Notes: generated from the sequence alone by a model not told the origin. A stretch of DNA of 40,053 bases from CBFGWV01 sp965652545 (GCA_965652545.1 CBFGWV010000018.1:1-40053), one strand, 5' to 3'. Positions 1 to 9,554 are shown, numbered from the stretch's first letter. Program-made: numbers and translations.

Positions 1-1748
1 GCCAACCCGTCCCGCACTCTCCGGAACTGGTCCCACAGCGCCTTGGGCACGCGGTTGCCGAACTGCTGGAAGTACCCCTCGATGGCGTCGAGTTCGTCGC
101 GCCAGGCGGCGGGGTCGACTTTCAGCAGTTCATCCAGCACTTCGGGGGCGAGGTTCAGACCGTCGGTGTTGAGGTCTTGCGGGCGCGGCAGGTGCCCGAT
201 GGCCGCGGTGCGTGCGTCGGCTTTGTCCTGGCAGCGGTCGAGGACCCATTGCAGCACGCGCAGGTTTTCGCCGAAGCCAGGCCAGAGGAAGTCGCCCTGT
301 GGCCCTTGGCGGAACCAGTTGACGTGGAAGATCTGCGGCGGGTGGGTCAGTTTCTCGCCGGTGGCGAGCCAATGGCCCCAGTAGTCGCCGAAGTTGTAGC
401 CGCAGAAGGGCTTCATGGCCATGGGGTCTCGGCGTACGACGCCGACTTGGCCGGTGGCGGCGGCGGTGGTTTCCGAGGCCATGCCGGCGCCGACGAGTAC
501 GCCATGGGCCCAGTCGTGGGCCTCGTACACCAGCGGGGCGAGTTCGCGGCGGCGGCCGCCGAAGATGATGGCGGAGATGGGCACGCCCTTGGCGTGCTCG
601 GCTGCGCTGGACCAACTGGCGCATTGGCGGGCGCTGACGGTGAAGCGGGAGTTTGGGTGGGCAGCCGGGCCGTTCTCTGGGTCGTGCGGCTCGCCGCGCC
701 AGTTCACGGCGGCGGTTTCGTCTTTGTTCTTGCCTTCCCACCAGGGTTGGCCGTCTTCCGTCACGCCGACGTTGGTGAAGATGGTGTCTTTCCCGAGCAT
801 GGCCAGGGCATTGGGGTTGGTCTTGGCGCCCGTACCCGGGGCGACGCCGAAGAAGCCGGCCTCGGGGTTGATGGCCCACAGGCGTCCGTCGTCGCCGGGG
901 TGCAGCCAGGCGATGTCGTCGCCGACGGTCCACACCTTCCAGCCGGCTTCGCGCATCGCGGCTGGGGGGATGAGCATGGCGAGGTTGGTCTTGCCACAGG
1001 CTGAGGGGAAGGCGGCGGCAACGTAATGGACCTCGCCGTGTGGGTTTTGGATGCCGACGATGAGCATGTGCTCGGCCAGCCAGCCCTCGTCACGCGCCTG
1101 CCATGAGGCGATTCGCAAGGCGTGGCATTTCTTGCCCAGCAAGGCGTTGCCGCCGTACCCGGAGCCGATGCTCTTGATCATGCGCTCTTCGGGGAAGTGC
1201 ATGATGAAGCGCCGCTCGGGGCTCAGGTCGCCGGTGGAGTGCAGGCCCTTGACGAAGCCGCCCTCGCGCTCGATGCGATCCAGCGCTGCGCTGCCCATGC
1301 GGGTCATGATGCGCATGTTGGCTGCCACGTAGGCGGAGTCGGTGATCTCCACTCCACAGCGCGACAACGGCGAGTCGACCGGCCCCATGCAGTAGGGGAT
1401 GACGTACAAGGTGCGGCCTTTCATGCAGCCGGCGAACAAGGCGTCCACCTTGGCATGGGCTTCGGCCGGCGCCATCCAGTGGTTGTTGGGGCCGGCGTCG
1501 GCCTCGTTGCGTGAGCAAACGAAGGTCAGGTGCTCGGTGCGTGCCACGTCCGAGGGGTCGGAGCGGTGTAGATAGCAGCCCGGGTGCGTCTCCTGGTTCA
1601 GCGCCACCAGCTCGCCGGAGTCCAGCATCTGGCTGATCAAGGCGTCGTACTCGGCCTGTGATCCGGTGCACCAGTGGATACTCGCGGGCGTCGTCAGTTC
1701 GGCAACCTGGTCGACCCAGGCTTGCAAATCACGGTTGCTGGTCGTCAT
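1..1748 (-). CDS. pckG: Phosphoenolpyruvate carboxykinase (GTP), 3' end cut by window edge
   Basis: Converts oxaloacetate plus GTP to phosphoenolpyruvate, CO2 and GDP, the first committed step of gluconeogenesis, in the cytoplasm. Reading the minus strand from the ATG at 1748 gives 582 uninterrupted codons running off the left edge. The GTP-type family is usually about 600 residues, so only a short C-terminus is missing. The nucleotide loop FPSACGKTN lies at about residues 247-255, with Cys251 and Lys253 in the reactive-cysteine/P-loop positions typical of the GTP enzyme. Other family segments visible are YCMGPVDSPLSRCG, GSGYGGNALLGKKC, PEAGFFGVAPGT and NWFRQGPQGDFLWPGFGENL. The start lies 16 bases after the stop of the DedA gene, so the two are probably co-transcribed. 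I am confident of the family; the C-terminus cannot be seen. Confidence 0.96.
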   Translation of the reverse strand, partial: MTTSNRDLQAWVDQVAELTTPASIHWCTGSQAEYDALISQMLDSGELVALNQETHPGCYLHRSDPSDVARTEHLTFVCSRNEADAGPNNHWMAPAEAHAKVDALFAGCMKGRTLYVIPYCMGPVDSPLSRCGVEITDSAYVAANMRIMTRMGSAALDRIEREGGFVKGLHSTGDLSPERRFIMHFPEERMIKSIGSGYGGNALLGKKCHALRIASWQARDEGWLAEHMLIVGIQNPHGEVHYVAAAFPSACGKTNLAMLIPPAAMREAGWKVWTVGDDIAWLHPGDDGRLWAINPEAGFFGVAPGTGAKTNPNALAMLGKDTIFTNVGVTEDGQPWWEGKNKDETAAVNWRGEPHDPENGPAAHPNSRFTVSARQCASWSSAAEHAKGVPISAIIFGGRRRELAPLVYEAHDWAHGVLVGAGMASETTAAATGQVGVVRRDPMAMKPFCGYNFGDYWGHWLATGEKLTHPPQIFHVNWFRQGPQGDFLWPGFGENLRVLQWVLDRCQDKADARTAAIGHLPRPQDLNTDGLNLAPEVLDELLKVDPAAWRDELDAIEGYFQQFGNRVPKALWDQFRRVRDGL

Positions 1749-1764
1749 GGGCGTTGATCGTCCT

Positions 1765-2439
1765 CTACTCGCTCTCTTCGGCCTCGGGCTTGTGCGCCAC
1801 CGGCGCGCCCCGGGCCTGTTCATGGTGAGCCGAATCGCCGAGTCGTTGCCGTGACCGCTGCTGTGCGCGCAAGGCCACGACCCGTTCGAATCGACGACGA
1901 CGGCGAAGATAAGCCGCCCAGCCGGCGATGCTCACAATTATGACCACCGCCAGCAGGCTCCATTCCAGGGCATGTAAATCGCCCAGAACGTATTCGGCGA
2001 CGTTGCCGAACGCATAGCCCGCGGCACCGACGCCTCCGGCCCACAATGCCGCACCTGCCACGTGCAATGCCACAAAGCGCAAGGTCGGGACTGTGCTCAT
2101 TCCAATTGCGAATGGAACAAGTGTGCGTATGCCGTACAGATAGCGAAAACCGAGGATCAAGGGGATGTGATGCCGCTCCAGATGGCGGTTGATCCACACC
2201 ACCCGCCGACGCCAATGCGGGCGTCGCTTGAGCATGGCGGGGCCGTACCAGCGGCCGATAAAAAAATACAACTGGTCGCCCAGGACCGTACCTGTAAAGG
2301 CGCAGGCCATGACCCAGGGCAATTCCAGATAGCCGAGCTTCGCGGCAAGGCCGCCGACGACCAGCACCATCTCACCCTCGAAGAACGTGCCCACGAGAAT
2401 GACGAGGTACCCGTACTGGGTCATTACATATTCGAGCAT
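1765..2439 (-). CDS. DedA family inner-membrane protein
   Basis: 224-residue polytopic membrane protein of the DedA/SNARE-associated family (PF09335). Members are implicated in phospholipid (undecaprenyl-phosphate or phosphatidylethanolamine) translocation and in maintaining proton motive force. Family features seen: an N-terminal hydrophobic hairpin with FFEGEMVLVVGGLAAKLG (about residues 19-36), the Gly-rich TGTVLGDQLYFFIGRWYG segment (about 49-66), and FRYLYGIRTLVPFAIGMS (about 97-114), the conserved arginine/proline/glycine stretch. A last membrane segment near 160-180 is followed by a charged, Arg- and Glu-rich cytoplasmic tail. The bases before the ATG read as a pyrimidine-rich stretch with no Shine-Dalgarno; a second in-frame ATG at 2424 is an alternative start. 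It lies between the degQ-like gene and pckG on the same strand. The exact substrate is not predictable. Confidence 0.9.
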   Translation of the reverse strand: MLEYVMTQYGYLVILVGTFFEGEMVLVVGGLAAKLGYLELPWVMACAFTGTVLGDQLYFFIGRWYGPAMLKRRPHWRRRVVWINRHLERHHIPLILGFRYLYGIRTLVPFAIGMSTVPTLRFVALHVAGAALWAGGVGAAGYAFGNVAEYVLGDLHALEWSLLAVVIIVSIAGWAAYLRRRRRFERVVALRAQQRSRQRLGDSAHHEQARGAPVAHKPEAEESE

Positions 2440-2453
2440 GGAGAGGTCACGCG

Positions 2454-2478
2454 CCCGGCCACCATCGAGGTGGCCGGG
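2454..2478. terminator. Strong GC hairpin between degQ-like gene and dedA
   Basis: A 10-bp perfect stem, CCCGGCCACC (2454-2463) with GGTGGCCGGG (2469-2478), closes a 5-nt loop. It sits 24-48 bases after the stop of the protease gene on the minus strand and just ahead of dedA. There is no T-run after it, so a factor-independent terminator is not assured. It could equally be an mRNA-stabilising or attenuating structure between the two genes. Confidence 0.5.
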
Positions 2479-2501
2479 GCAGTAGGCGGGGAGGAGGTGG
2501 C

Positions 2502-3881
2502 CTACTCGCTGGTAGGCAGGGTAAGGGCAAGGAACAGGGCACCGGCGCCCCGGCGTACCAGCACTGGCACCGGGCGGCCTGTGGGCAGGTCCTCGGCGAT
2601 GGCGTTGAATTCGCTCACACTGGTCACGGTCTTGTTGTTCAGGCGCACGATGATGTCGCCGACCTGTATGCCGGCTTTGGCTGCCGGCCCCTCGTCGACG
2701 GCGTTGACCACCACGCCTTTGACGTCCTCGCCCATTTCGGGCGGAAGCTCATCGACGGTGAGGTTCAGTTGGTTCGACTTGGCCGGTGCGGCGAAAGCGG
2801 CTTCCGGATCCTCCGGCAGCTCGCCGATGGTGACCTCCAGTTCAAGCTCTTCTCCATCTCGGAACACTTTCATGGCCGCCGTCTCTCCTGGGCGTACCCG
2901 GGCCACCAGCGAAGGCAGCTCTCCGCTGGAGTCTACCGGGGCATCGTTGAACTCCAGAATGATGTCGCCTGCATGAACGCCCGCTGTCTCGGCCGGACTG
3001 TCGGCCAGCACCTGGCCCACCAAAGCGCCGCGCGGGCGGTCCAGCCCGAAGGATTCGGCCAATTCGCCGGTGACCTGCTGGATCAGCACACCCAGCCATC
3101 CGCGCGTGACCTTGCCGGAGGACTGCAACTGGTCGACCACATCCATGGCGATATCGATGGGTATGGCAAATGAGACGCCTTGATAACCGCCGGTGCGGCT
3201 GTAGATCTGCGAGTTGACGCCGATCACCTCGCCATCGAGATTGAACAGCGGCCCACCGGAGTTGCCCGGGTTCACGGCCGCGTCGGTCTGGATGAAGGGG
3301 GTGTAGTTGCCGCTGGGCAGGTTGCGCCCCAGCGAGCTGATGATGCCCTGGGTCGCGGTGTAGTCGAAGCCGAAGGGCGAGCCGATCGCCAGCACCCACT
3401 GACCGACCTTGAGCTTGGTTGGGTCGCCGATGCGTACGGTGGGCAGGTCCGTGCCCTGAGTCTTGAGCACCGCCACATCGCTGCGGATGTCGGCACCGAT
3501 GAGCTCGGCGGGCAACTCGCGGCGGTCGGCCAGTGTCACGATGATTTCTTCGGCGCCTTCCACCACATGGGCGTTGGTCACGACGTAGCCATCGGCCGAG
3601 ATGATGAAGCCCGAGCCGGTCGAGGCCTCCGGCTGCTGCGGAAGATTGGGGTTTTCGTCGAAGAAGCGACGGAAGTAGTCGTAGAACGGGCTGTCTTCGG
3701 GAATCGGCAATTCATCGAGGCCGCCAAAATCGATGGCGGCCGAACTCTTGACGCGGATGCTCACCACCGCCGGGCTGTTCTGCTCGACCAGTTGGATAAA
3801 GTCCGGTGGGGCGGTCTGGGCCTGAATCTGGGCGACCGGCAGCCATAGCAGCAGGGCGATCAATATCGGACGAAGTCTCAT
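2502..3881 (-). CDS. degQ: DegP/DegQ (MucD)-type periplasmic serine endoprotease Do
   Basis: Periplasmic trypsin-like protease and chaperone that degrades or refolds damaged envelope proteins. The chosen start (ATG at 3881) gives 459 residues and begins directly with a signal peptide, MRLRPILIALLLWLPVAQIQ, with cleavage likely after AQA. It is preceded by GAGGAA nine bases upstream; an upstream in-frame extension to 3986 lacks a signal-like start. The catalytic triad is His105 (TNAHVVEG), Asp135 (RSDVAVLK) and Ser208 (GNSGGPLFN). Two PDZ domains follow, roughly 235-325 (GWLGVLIQQV onward) and 370-455 (GVVVNAVDEGPAAKAGIQVGD). The length fits DegQ/MucD. The gene follows the tamA-tamB group on the same strand, which suits a shared envelope-quality role. 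DegP, DegQ and MucD cannot be separated by eye, so the symbol is a family label. Confidence 0.94.
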   Translation of the reverse strand: MRLRPILIALLLWLPVAQIQAQTAPPDFIQLVEQNSPAVVSIRVKSSAAIDFGGLDELPIPEDSPFYDYFRRFFDENPNLPQQPEASTGSGFIISADGYVVTNAHVVEGAEEIIVTLADRRELPAELIGADIRSDVAVLKTQGTDLPTVRIGDPTKLKVGQWVLAIGSPFGFDYTATQGIISSLGRNLPSGNYTPFIQTDAAVNPGNSGGPLFNLDGEVIGVNSQIYSRTGGYQGVSFAIPIDIAMDVVDQLQSSGKVTRGWLGVLIQQVTGELAESFGLDRPRGALVGQVLADSPAETAGVHAGDIILEFNDAPVDSSGELPSLVARVRPGETAAMKVFRDGEELELEVTIGELPEDPEAAFAAPAKSNQLNLTVDELPPEMGEDVKGVVVNAVDEGPAAKAGIQVGDIIVRLNNKTVTSVSEFNAIAEDLPTGRPVPVLVRRGAGALFLALTLPTSE

Positions 3882-3951
3882 CAATTTCACTTCCTCGGCG
3901 GTTCGGCAGCCGGCAAAAACCGGTCGGTGTTCATGCGCAGCATGGACCGGC

Positions 3952-3960
3952 ATATTAGCA
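3952..3960 (-). promoter_or_regulatory. Candidate extended -10 promoter for degQ-like gene
   Basis: The minus strand reads TGCTAATAT, an extended -10 (TGn plus TAATAT), ending about 70 bases upstream of the protease ATG and abutting the stop codon of the preceding gene. No good -35 hexamer is seen 17 bases upstream. Extended -10 promoters can do without one, but the call rests on sequence alone. Confidence 0.3.
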
Positions 3961-5250
3961 CTAAGGTTCCGCTTCGCCGGGGGCACGATGCAGCGTCGTC
4001 AGCACCTCGGCAACTGTCTCCCAGTCCCCGGTCAGCACCGCGCCGCCGGCTTTCAGCCCCCCTAGCAGCGCACCGGCGGCCGGGTTCCAATGCACACGGG
4101 TGGCAAGGGTGTCGAAATCGGCGGACACGTGTGCGGCAAGCTCGGCCGCCCCGCGGTTGAGCAACAGTTGCTGCGAGGCCACCGGCCACAGCCTGCCGGC
4201 GGCGCGTAAGAAGCCAAGCGCGCCCGACCAGGCGAGGGCTGAGCGCGGCACCGAGGCGCCGCGAACACGCAAAACCAGCCGGCCGGGTACCGGCTCGCCG
4301 CTGGCGCCGGCCAGCAACAGATCGATCAAGCCATTGGCTCCGACCCGGCCGCCACCGGCAAGCCGCCCCTGTGGTGCATCGATCTGCACCCCCCGGAGGT
4401 CCAGCCCGCGGGCGCTCGCACCGGCCTGCCAACTTGCGTTGCCATGGCGGCTGCGGCTCGTGCCTTGCAGCACTGCCGCCGGCGGGTTCCATCGCCCGAA
4501 CAGGTCGTGGATGCCGCCGCCCGCACGCCCGTGCACCCGGATGAGCGCGTTGTCCAGATGGCCCCAGGCCCCGGCACGGAGAACGATCGGTGTGTCGAGC
4601 GCGATATCGGTGTACCCAAGCGCACTGTGCAGCCTGCCGCCGACCCGTCCGAGCGCGCCGGCTCGTCCCCACCAGGCCAACTGCGCGTGCAGGCGCGGAT
4701 CGTCCGGCCGCCAACGCGCGCTGCCGGCCAGGCGCACCCTGTCGGTCGTTGCGGTCACCTCCGGCAGTGCGAGCTCCCGCTGCGTCATCGCGACGCGTGC
4801 CGCCAACCGACGCAGGTCGATAAGCGGCTCACCCGCGCGTGATACCGTTAGTTTTCCGATATGGAGCCGCTCCAGGTCGAGATGGACCAGTCGGGTCACC
4901 GTGTCGTCTGGCTGAGCGGTCTCGTTCGGGTGCAGGTCGACCGCCACCGAGTCCGCGACGATCGGCGACAGCCGCCAATGCCCATCCAGCGACACCGAGG
5001 GCAAGGCCGAAAGCGTAACCCGATCGATCTCGACGCTTGCCGTGGCCAGGTGCAGTCGTACCCCGAGGAATGTCACTGGCCCGGGAATCGCGCCCTCGAC
5101 CCCGTCCACGGCAAGCCGGCCCTGGCTGGCGCTGGTGGCAATCATGACCAGCAACCGCAGCCCCGCTTGGGTGAACAGCACGGCGAGAAGCAGCGCAAGC
5201 ACACCGACGGCGATCAACCAGCGTCGTCGGTGTTTGCGGACCGCGTTCAT
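3961..5250 (-). CDS. Membrane-anchored TamB/AsmA-like protein (TamB N-terminal module)
   Basis: 429 residues starting with a basic stretch (MNAVRKHRRRW) and one strong membrane helix (about residues 11-27). Next comes a block whose layout matches the N-terminus of TamB: after the anchor, a short amphipathic segment, then VDGVEGAIPGPVTFLGVRLH and VEIDRVTLSALPSVSL. The remainder is rich in short alternating beta-strand segments, as expected for a periplasmic beta-groove of the AsmA/TamB superfamily. There is no recognisable TamB C-terminal DUF490 domain. The start overlaps the tamB stop (TGATG), so translation is probably coupled. AsmA-like proteins bridge inner and outer membranes and are linked to lipid transport; a role beside TamB is inferred from position and resemblance. 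It could instead be a shortened tamB paralogue. Confidence 0.7.
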   Translation of the reverse strand: MNAVRKHRRRWLIAVGVLALLLAVLFTQAGLRLLVMIATSASQGRLAVDGVEGAIPGPVTFLGVRLHLATASVEIDRVTLSALPSVSLDGHWRLSPIVADSVAVDLHPNETAQPDDTVTRLVHLDLERLHIGKLTVSRAGEPLIDLRRLAARVAMTQRELALPEVTATTDRVRLAGSARWRPDDPRLHAQLAWWGRAGALGRVGGRLHSALGYTDIALDTPIVLRAGAWGHLDNALIRVHGRAGGGIHDLFGRWNPPAAVLQGTSRSRHGNASWQAGASARGLDLRGVQIDAPQGRLAGGGRVGANGLIDLLLAGASGEPVPGRLVLRVRGASVPRSALAWSGALGFLRAAGRLWPVASQQLLLNRGAAELAAHVSADFDTLATRVHWNPAAGALLGGLKAGGAVLTGDWETVAEVLTTLHRAPGEAEP

Positions 5251-8200
5251 CAGCGTTCGATGACGTAGAGCAGGTCCGCGCCGCTGGCCTCACCGGTGGT
5301 CTGGGACTCCAGCGACAGCCGTTCTGTGAGCTCATAGCGGAGGGTGAAAGTATTCAGTGCATCGAACAGGCCGACGCCATAACTTACGTAGAGATCCGGA
5401 GAAAGATACTTGCCTACGACCAGGGCGGCACTGGCGGCGTCCTCACCGCCGGTTTCCACACTGAAGGTGTCCAGCCCCAGGGTCTCGCCCATTGGCGAGA
5501 CGGTGTCGTTGATCTGTCCGCCGCCAAGCGCGGCCGCCGCGCGCAGCAGCAGGGCACTTTCCGACCCGGAGCGGGCATCGGGCGCCCGCCCGAGTACCAG
5601 ATACGACAGGATGGACGAGTCCGGCATACTGGGGTTCGAGTACAGTTCCAGGCGCGGCTCGCGCGCGGACCCGCGGATACGCACCCCGGCGATGACATCG
5701 TCGATTTGTCGACTCGCCTGCATGTCCAGGCCCGGGTTCTCCACCGGGCCGCCGCTGAACAGGATACGCCCGCGGTCCAGGTTCAAGGTCTGGCCATAGA
5801 CCACGTATTCGCCACTGGCCACCTCGATGGTGCCGCGACCGCGCGGGGGCAGGGTCGGTGTCTGGATGACGTTCAGGCTTCCGAGCAGACGGCCCTCGAA
5901 CCCGCCGGCGGCCACGTTGACCTCGTCGCCGAGCACGACAGTCACATCCACCGCCAGACCGCTGGTCGGCACGGGGTCGGGTAGGGCCTCGTCCGCATCG
6001 TTGATCACGATCACATCGCTGGACGGAGATACGCCGCCGGCGCGGGTGGAGCGGGGCGGGCTCAGGAAAGCCTCCGGGACCGTAATCGTCCCGCTGACCC
6101 GGGTCAGCTCGGGGGATATATCCACGACCAGCTCAGGCTCGGCGATGATGCGGATCTCCTCAGTGTCCATGACGGTCAAACGCTGGCCGTCGATATCGAT
6201 GCGGCCTTCGCCGCTGGCGAGGGTGTAGCGACCGCCGATATCCACGCGCCCATCGCCAGAGGCCGCCGTGGCGTCGACCAACAGCTGCTGGCCGTCCTGG
6301 GCGCGTACCTCCGCACTGACCTGGCGCAGTTCCAGCCCGGCACGTGGGACGTCGGCACGTCCGTCGCTGACGGACGCCCCGCCGGCGAGCGTTGGCGTTG
6401 ACATCGTGCCCCCCAGGCGAAGATCGATACCCAGCCGACCGGCGAGGTCGGTGACTTCCGGAATCAATGCCCCGATGACGCCGAGGTCGGCAACCTCGCC
6501 CGTAACGGCACCGGACAACCCGCCCGGCCCACGGGTGAGGCCTTGCACGGTGGCCTCGCCGTCGAGTCGGCCGAAGCGGTCAGCATCGACGGCCATCTGC
6601 GCCTGCAATGTGTCGCTGGCCAGATTGGCGGTGATGACTGCCTCATCGAGCGGAACATCCACCGGCTCACCTTGGACGACCACGCGCACAGTGCCGGAAC
6701 TGACGCGGGCTTGGGCGTCAACCTGCGGATCGCCGCCACCACCGGGCAGGCGGGCGTCCACGGTGAGCCCAAGCCGGTTCGGAATGTCACTGCCGTCGGG
6801 TAGCTCGCCCGCGAGGCGGGCAAGGTCGAATTCGGCCAGCTCCACACGCGCGGTGCCGGCGCCGTCGGCGTCGATATCCGCCTGGCTGCACAGGCGCGCA
6901 GGCGAACTGGTCAGGCACAGCGGCTCCAGACGTACGCCGCCAGCGCCCGCATCGAGGGCCGCCGCCTCGGCCAGGCGCCAATCGCCAGCGGGGGTGCGCT
7001 CAAGCGAGAGCTCGCTGATTCGCCCTCGCCAGGTCGCTTCGTCAAGTGCCACACCACCGCTGAAGGCCAGCGCCACCGCGGCCAGTTCGCCGTCCAGCCC
7101 GGCGCGCAGTGTGTGCTGGGAAAGGCTGCCTTCGTAGCGCGCATCCAAACGCGTCCAGGGCTGACCGCCGATCACCCAATCGGTGCCGTCGATGGTCAGC
7201 TGCGATTCGCCGTCCGCGCCCAACGACAGATCGCCACGGGCGCTGAGGTGCTCGCCACTCACTCCGGCGATGGCCAGGCCGCGTGCGGTCAGGTCCACCG
7301 TCGCCCGTGGCGCCGCCCGCGGCCCGGTCACGCCACCGCTGGCCTCGATCCGGCCACGCCCGGCCGGGACGAGCGGCGCGAGATCAGGCACCGCTATCGT
7401 CCAGTCCAACGCGTAATCGTCGGCCAGCACACCCTCCGCGGTGATGGCTGCCGACCCATAGCCGAGGCTCAACCCGTTCACCTCGACGGTCTGGTCATTC
7501 ACCGACACGGATCCACCACCGGACAAAGGCTGGCCGCGCAACTGGCCGCTCAATGTGGAAATGACCGCGTCGATCCGGGTGCCGGCGGCAAGATCGCCCT
7601 GCGATGTCGCCGCCAAGGTGACGGCTCCGGGCCATTGCGGGTACTTGACGCCCGGATTGATATCGTTGGCCTGTAGCGACAAGTCCCAACGCGGTGCGGG
7701 AGCCCAGGCCAATCGTCCTTCGCCGACGATCTCACCCTCCAGCGTTCGGCCCCGTAGCGTAACGGCGTCGAAGCCTTGCCCGTCACCGTTGCCGGACAAC
7801 GTCCACGACCCGGTGGGGATTTGCGCACCCGCGATGTCGGTGGTGAGATCGACATTTACATCGTCGGGCGTTGCGGAGACCGCAAACGTACCGGTCGGAG
7901 CGCTGAACCGGGGCTCGCCCGTCAGCGGCCAGCGCAAGTCCTGCCAATGGCCACGGCTTTCGATATGCTGCGCGCCCAGATCGACACGGGCGCGAGCACT
8001 CAGGCTCAGGGGGCCTTGGTCGGCCCGCAGCGACAGCGGTTCGATCAGCACGATGTCCCCGTCGCGTTCGACCACCAGCTCGGCTGACATCGGGTTGCCG
8101 GCGGGGTCGGCCAGCGCCGCGCTCAGGCTGGCTTCGAACTGATCGATGCGGCCGGCGGCCTCGAGACGGCCGGTCGGCGTGGCGACTTGTGGGGGCCCGC

Positions 8201-9554
8201 TCAGCGGCCATTGCCACCGGGTCCAGTCACCCTTGACCGAGAATGACTGCTCGGCCAGTTGATACCGCCCGGAGAGCGTCAGGGCACGGTCGCCGTCCCC
8301 GCGGATGGCCAAGGTGTCGACGTCAATGGCCTCGCTGCTGCCGTGGCCATCGGCGTCCACCTGGTAGTTGCCGTAGTCCGCGGTCAGGACTTGGCTGTCG
8401 AGCTCATAGGTGTAGTCGTTCAGCGTCCCTTTCACGGCGAATGCACCGCGTGGTGCCTGAACAACGGGGGGGCCGACCAACGGCCAGCGCAGTGCCGTCC
8501 ACTTGCCCTCGGCGTTCACCACACGGGTTTCGAGATTCACATCGGCGGTGGCCTCCAACCCCAGCTCGCGCGTGCTGGTGACCGACAGGGGCTGTAGCAG
8601 CACCCGGCTGCGATCGCCGGCGAGGAGGAGGTCGGCAGTCACCGCACCGATATCGGGCAATTCGCCCGTCGTCAGGTGGATATCCGCCTGATAATCGTCC
8701 AGGCTGCCCTCGGACTGGGCCTGGAACGCGGCATCGGCGCCCGCGTACTGGGGGGCGAACAGGCCCAGGTCAGCCAGCCGAAGGTCGGCCGCGAGCGTCC
8801 ATGCCGGCTGTTCCAACGCATTCTGCACCGACGCGTCGAGCTCACCGGCCAGAAACCCCTCGGAGGCGTGCGTGAGCGTCAGATCGGCCAGGCTGCCGTC
8901 GATACGCCCTTTGCCGTTACCGGCGGGCAGACCCACGGGTTGCGCAGACCAGGCGACATCCAGCGCCATGGGGTAGTGGTCCAATGGCGTCACCCGGCCG
9001 GTCAGGCTGGCCTGGAGTGTCGGTGCCACAAATTCAAAAGTCTCGAAGACAATGGCGTTGCCGTCAGTGCGCGCCTTGAGTGTTGCCCGATCGACGACCA
9101 CCGGTGCCTCGCGGTCGGGCAGATCGATGGACACATCGGTGATTTCCGCCAGACCGATGTCGATATTCAGCGGCAGCGAGATCTGCGGCAGCGAGAACGG
9201 GCTGGTCGGCTCGTTCGGTGCGACGACCGTATCCGTCGACGGCGGAATCGTTGCGCGCACGCCGTCCAGACGCAGCGTGCTGATTCTTGCAGTGCCGGTG
9301 AACAGGGCGCCGAGGGCGACATCGAGCTGGAAATATTGGATATCCACGCGCAACGGCCCATCGACGTATGCAAACCCCTCGATGATCACCGGGTCGCCGA
9401 GGCTGGCTTGTACCCGCTCGTAGTGGATCTCGCCCGGCAGGCTGTCGTCCAGCTTGCCGAACAGCCACTCGATACCCGTTTCCATGGGACCGGCCTGGGC
9501 CGATAGTGGCGCCAGAAGCGACAGGCTGGCCAGCCAATATCTCGGACGCCTCAT
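5250..9554 (-). CDS. tamB: TamB translocation/assembly module subunit
   Basis: 1434-residue periplasm-spanning protein partnering the outer-membrane TamA. TamB family proteins are thought to form a long beta-taco groove moving phospholipid, and to assist assembly of some outer-membrane proteins. The body is a long series of repeated beta-rich units, several sharing a W...LRWPL.GPP-type segment (for example at about 340-360, 440-460 and 535-555). The C-terminal TamB/DUF490 domain is clear, with GRGTIEVASGEYVVYGQTLN, FSGGPVENPGLDMQASR and a final LSPDLYVSYGVGLFDALNTF. The start overlaps the tamA stop by four bases (ATGA). The N-terminus, MRRPRYWLASLSLLAPLSAQ followed by AGP, looks like a cleavable signal peptide rather than the uncleaved anchor of E. 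coli TamB. Length is somewhat above the E. coli protein (about 1260). Confidence 0.95.
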   Translation of the reverse strand: MRRPRYWLASLSLLAPLSAQAGPMETGIEWLFGKLDDSLPGEIHYERVQASLGDPVIIEGFAYVDGPLRVDIQYFQLDVALGALFTGTARISTLRLDGVRATIPPSTDTVVAPNEPTSPFSLPQISLPLNIDIGLAEITDVSIDLPDREAPVVVDRATLKARTDGNAIVFETFEFVAPTLQASLTGRVTPLDHYPMALDVAWSAQPVGLPAGNGKGRIDGSLADLTLTHASEGFLAGELDASVQNALEQPAWTLAADLRLADLGLFAPQYAGADAAFQAQSEGSLDDYQADIHLTTGELPDIGAVTADLLLAGDRSRVLLQPLSVTSTRELGLEATADVNLETRVVNAEGKWTALRWPLVGPPVVQAPRGAFAVKGTLNDYTYELDSQVLTADYGNYQVDADGHGSSEAIDVDTLAIRGDGDRALTLSGRYQLAEQSFSVKGDWTRWQWPLSGPPQVATPTGRLEAAGRIDQFEASLSAALADPAGNPMSAELVVERDGDIVLIEPLSLRADQGPLSLSARARVDLGAQHIESRGHWQDLRWPLTGEPRFSAPTGTFAVSATPDDVNVDLTTDIAGAQIPTGSWTLSGNGDGQGFDAVTLRGRTLEGEIVGEGRLAWAPAPRWDLSLQANDINPGVKYPQWPGAVTLAATSQGDLAAGTRIDAVISTLSGQLRGQPLSGGGSVSVNDQTVEVNGLSLGYGSAAITAEGVLADDYALDWTIAVPDLAPLVPAGRGRIEASGGVTGPRAAPRATVDLTARGLAIAGVSGEHLSARGDLSLGADGESQLTIDGTDWVIGGQPWTRLDARYEGSLSQHTLRAGLDGELAAVALAFSGGVALDEATWRGRISELSLERTPAGDWRLAEAAALDAGAGGVRLEPLCLTSSPARLCSQADIDADGAGTARVELAEFDLARLAGELPDGSDIPNRLGLTVDARLPGGGGDPQVDAQARVSSGTVRVVVQGEPVDVPLDEAVITANLASDTLQAQMAVDADRFGRLDGEATVQGLTRGPGGLSGAVTGEVADLGVIGALIPEVTDLAGRLGIDLRLGGTMSTPTLAGGASVSDGRADVPRAGLELRQVSAEVRAQDGQQLLVDATAASGDGRVDIGGRYTLASGEGRIDIDGQRLTVMDTEEIRIIAEPELVVDISPELTRVSGTITVPEAFLSPPRSTRAGGVSPSSDVIVINDADEALPDPVPTSGLAVDVTVVLGDEVNVAAGGFEGRLLGSLNVIQTPTLPPRGRGTIEVASGEYVVYGQTLNLDRGRILFSGGPVENPGLDMQASRQIDDVIAGVRIRGSAREPRLELYSNPSMPDSSILSYLVLGRAPDARSGSESALLLRAAAALGGGQINDTVSPMGETLGLDTFSVETGGEDAASAALVVGKYLSPDLYVSYGVGLFDALNTFTLRYELTERLSLESQTTGEASGADLLYVIER

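Noticed and set aside
130..1671. Several overlapping open frames of 90-270 codons on both strands
   Set aside because: They lie in other frames over pckG, whose long frame runs off the left edge and carries clear motifs. GC-rich DNA gives many such false frames.
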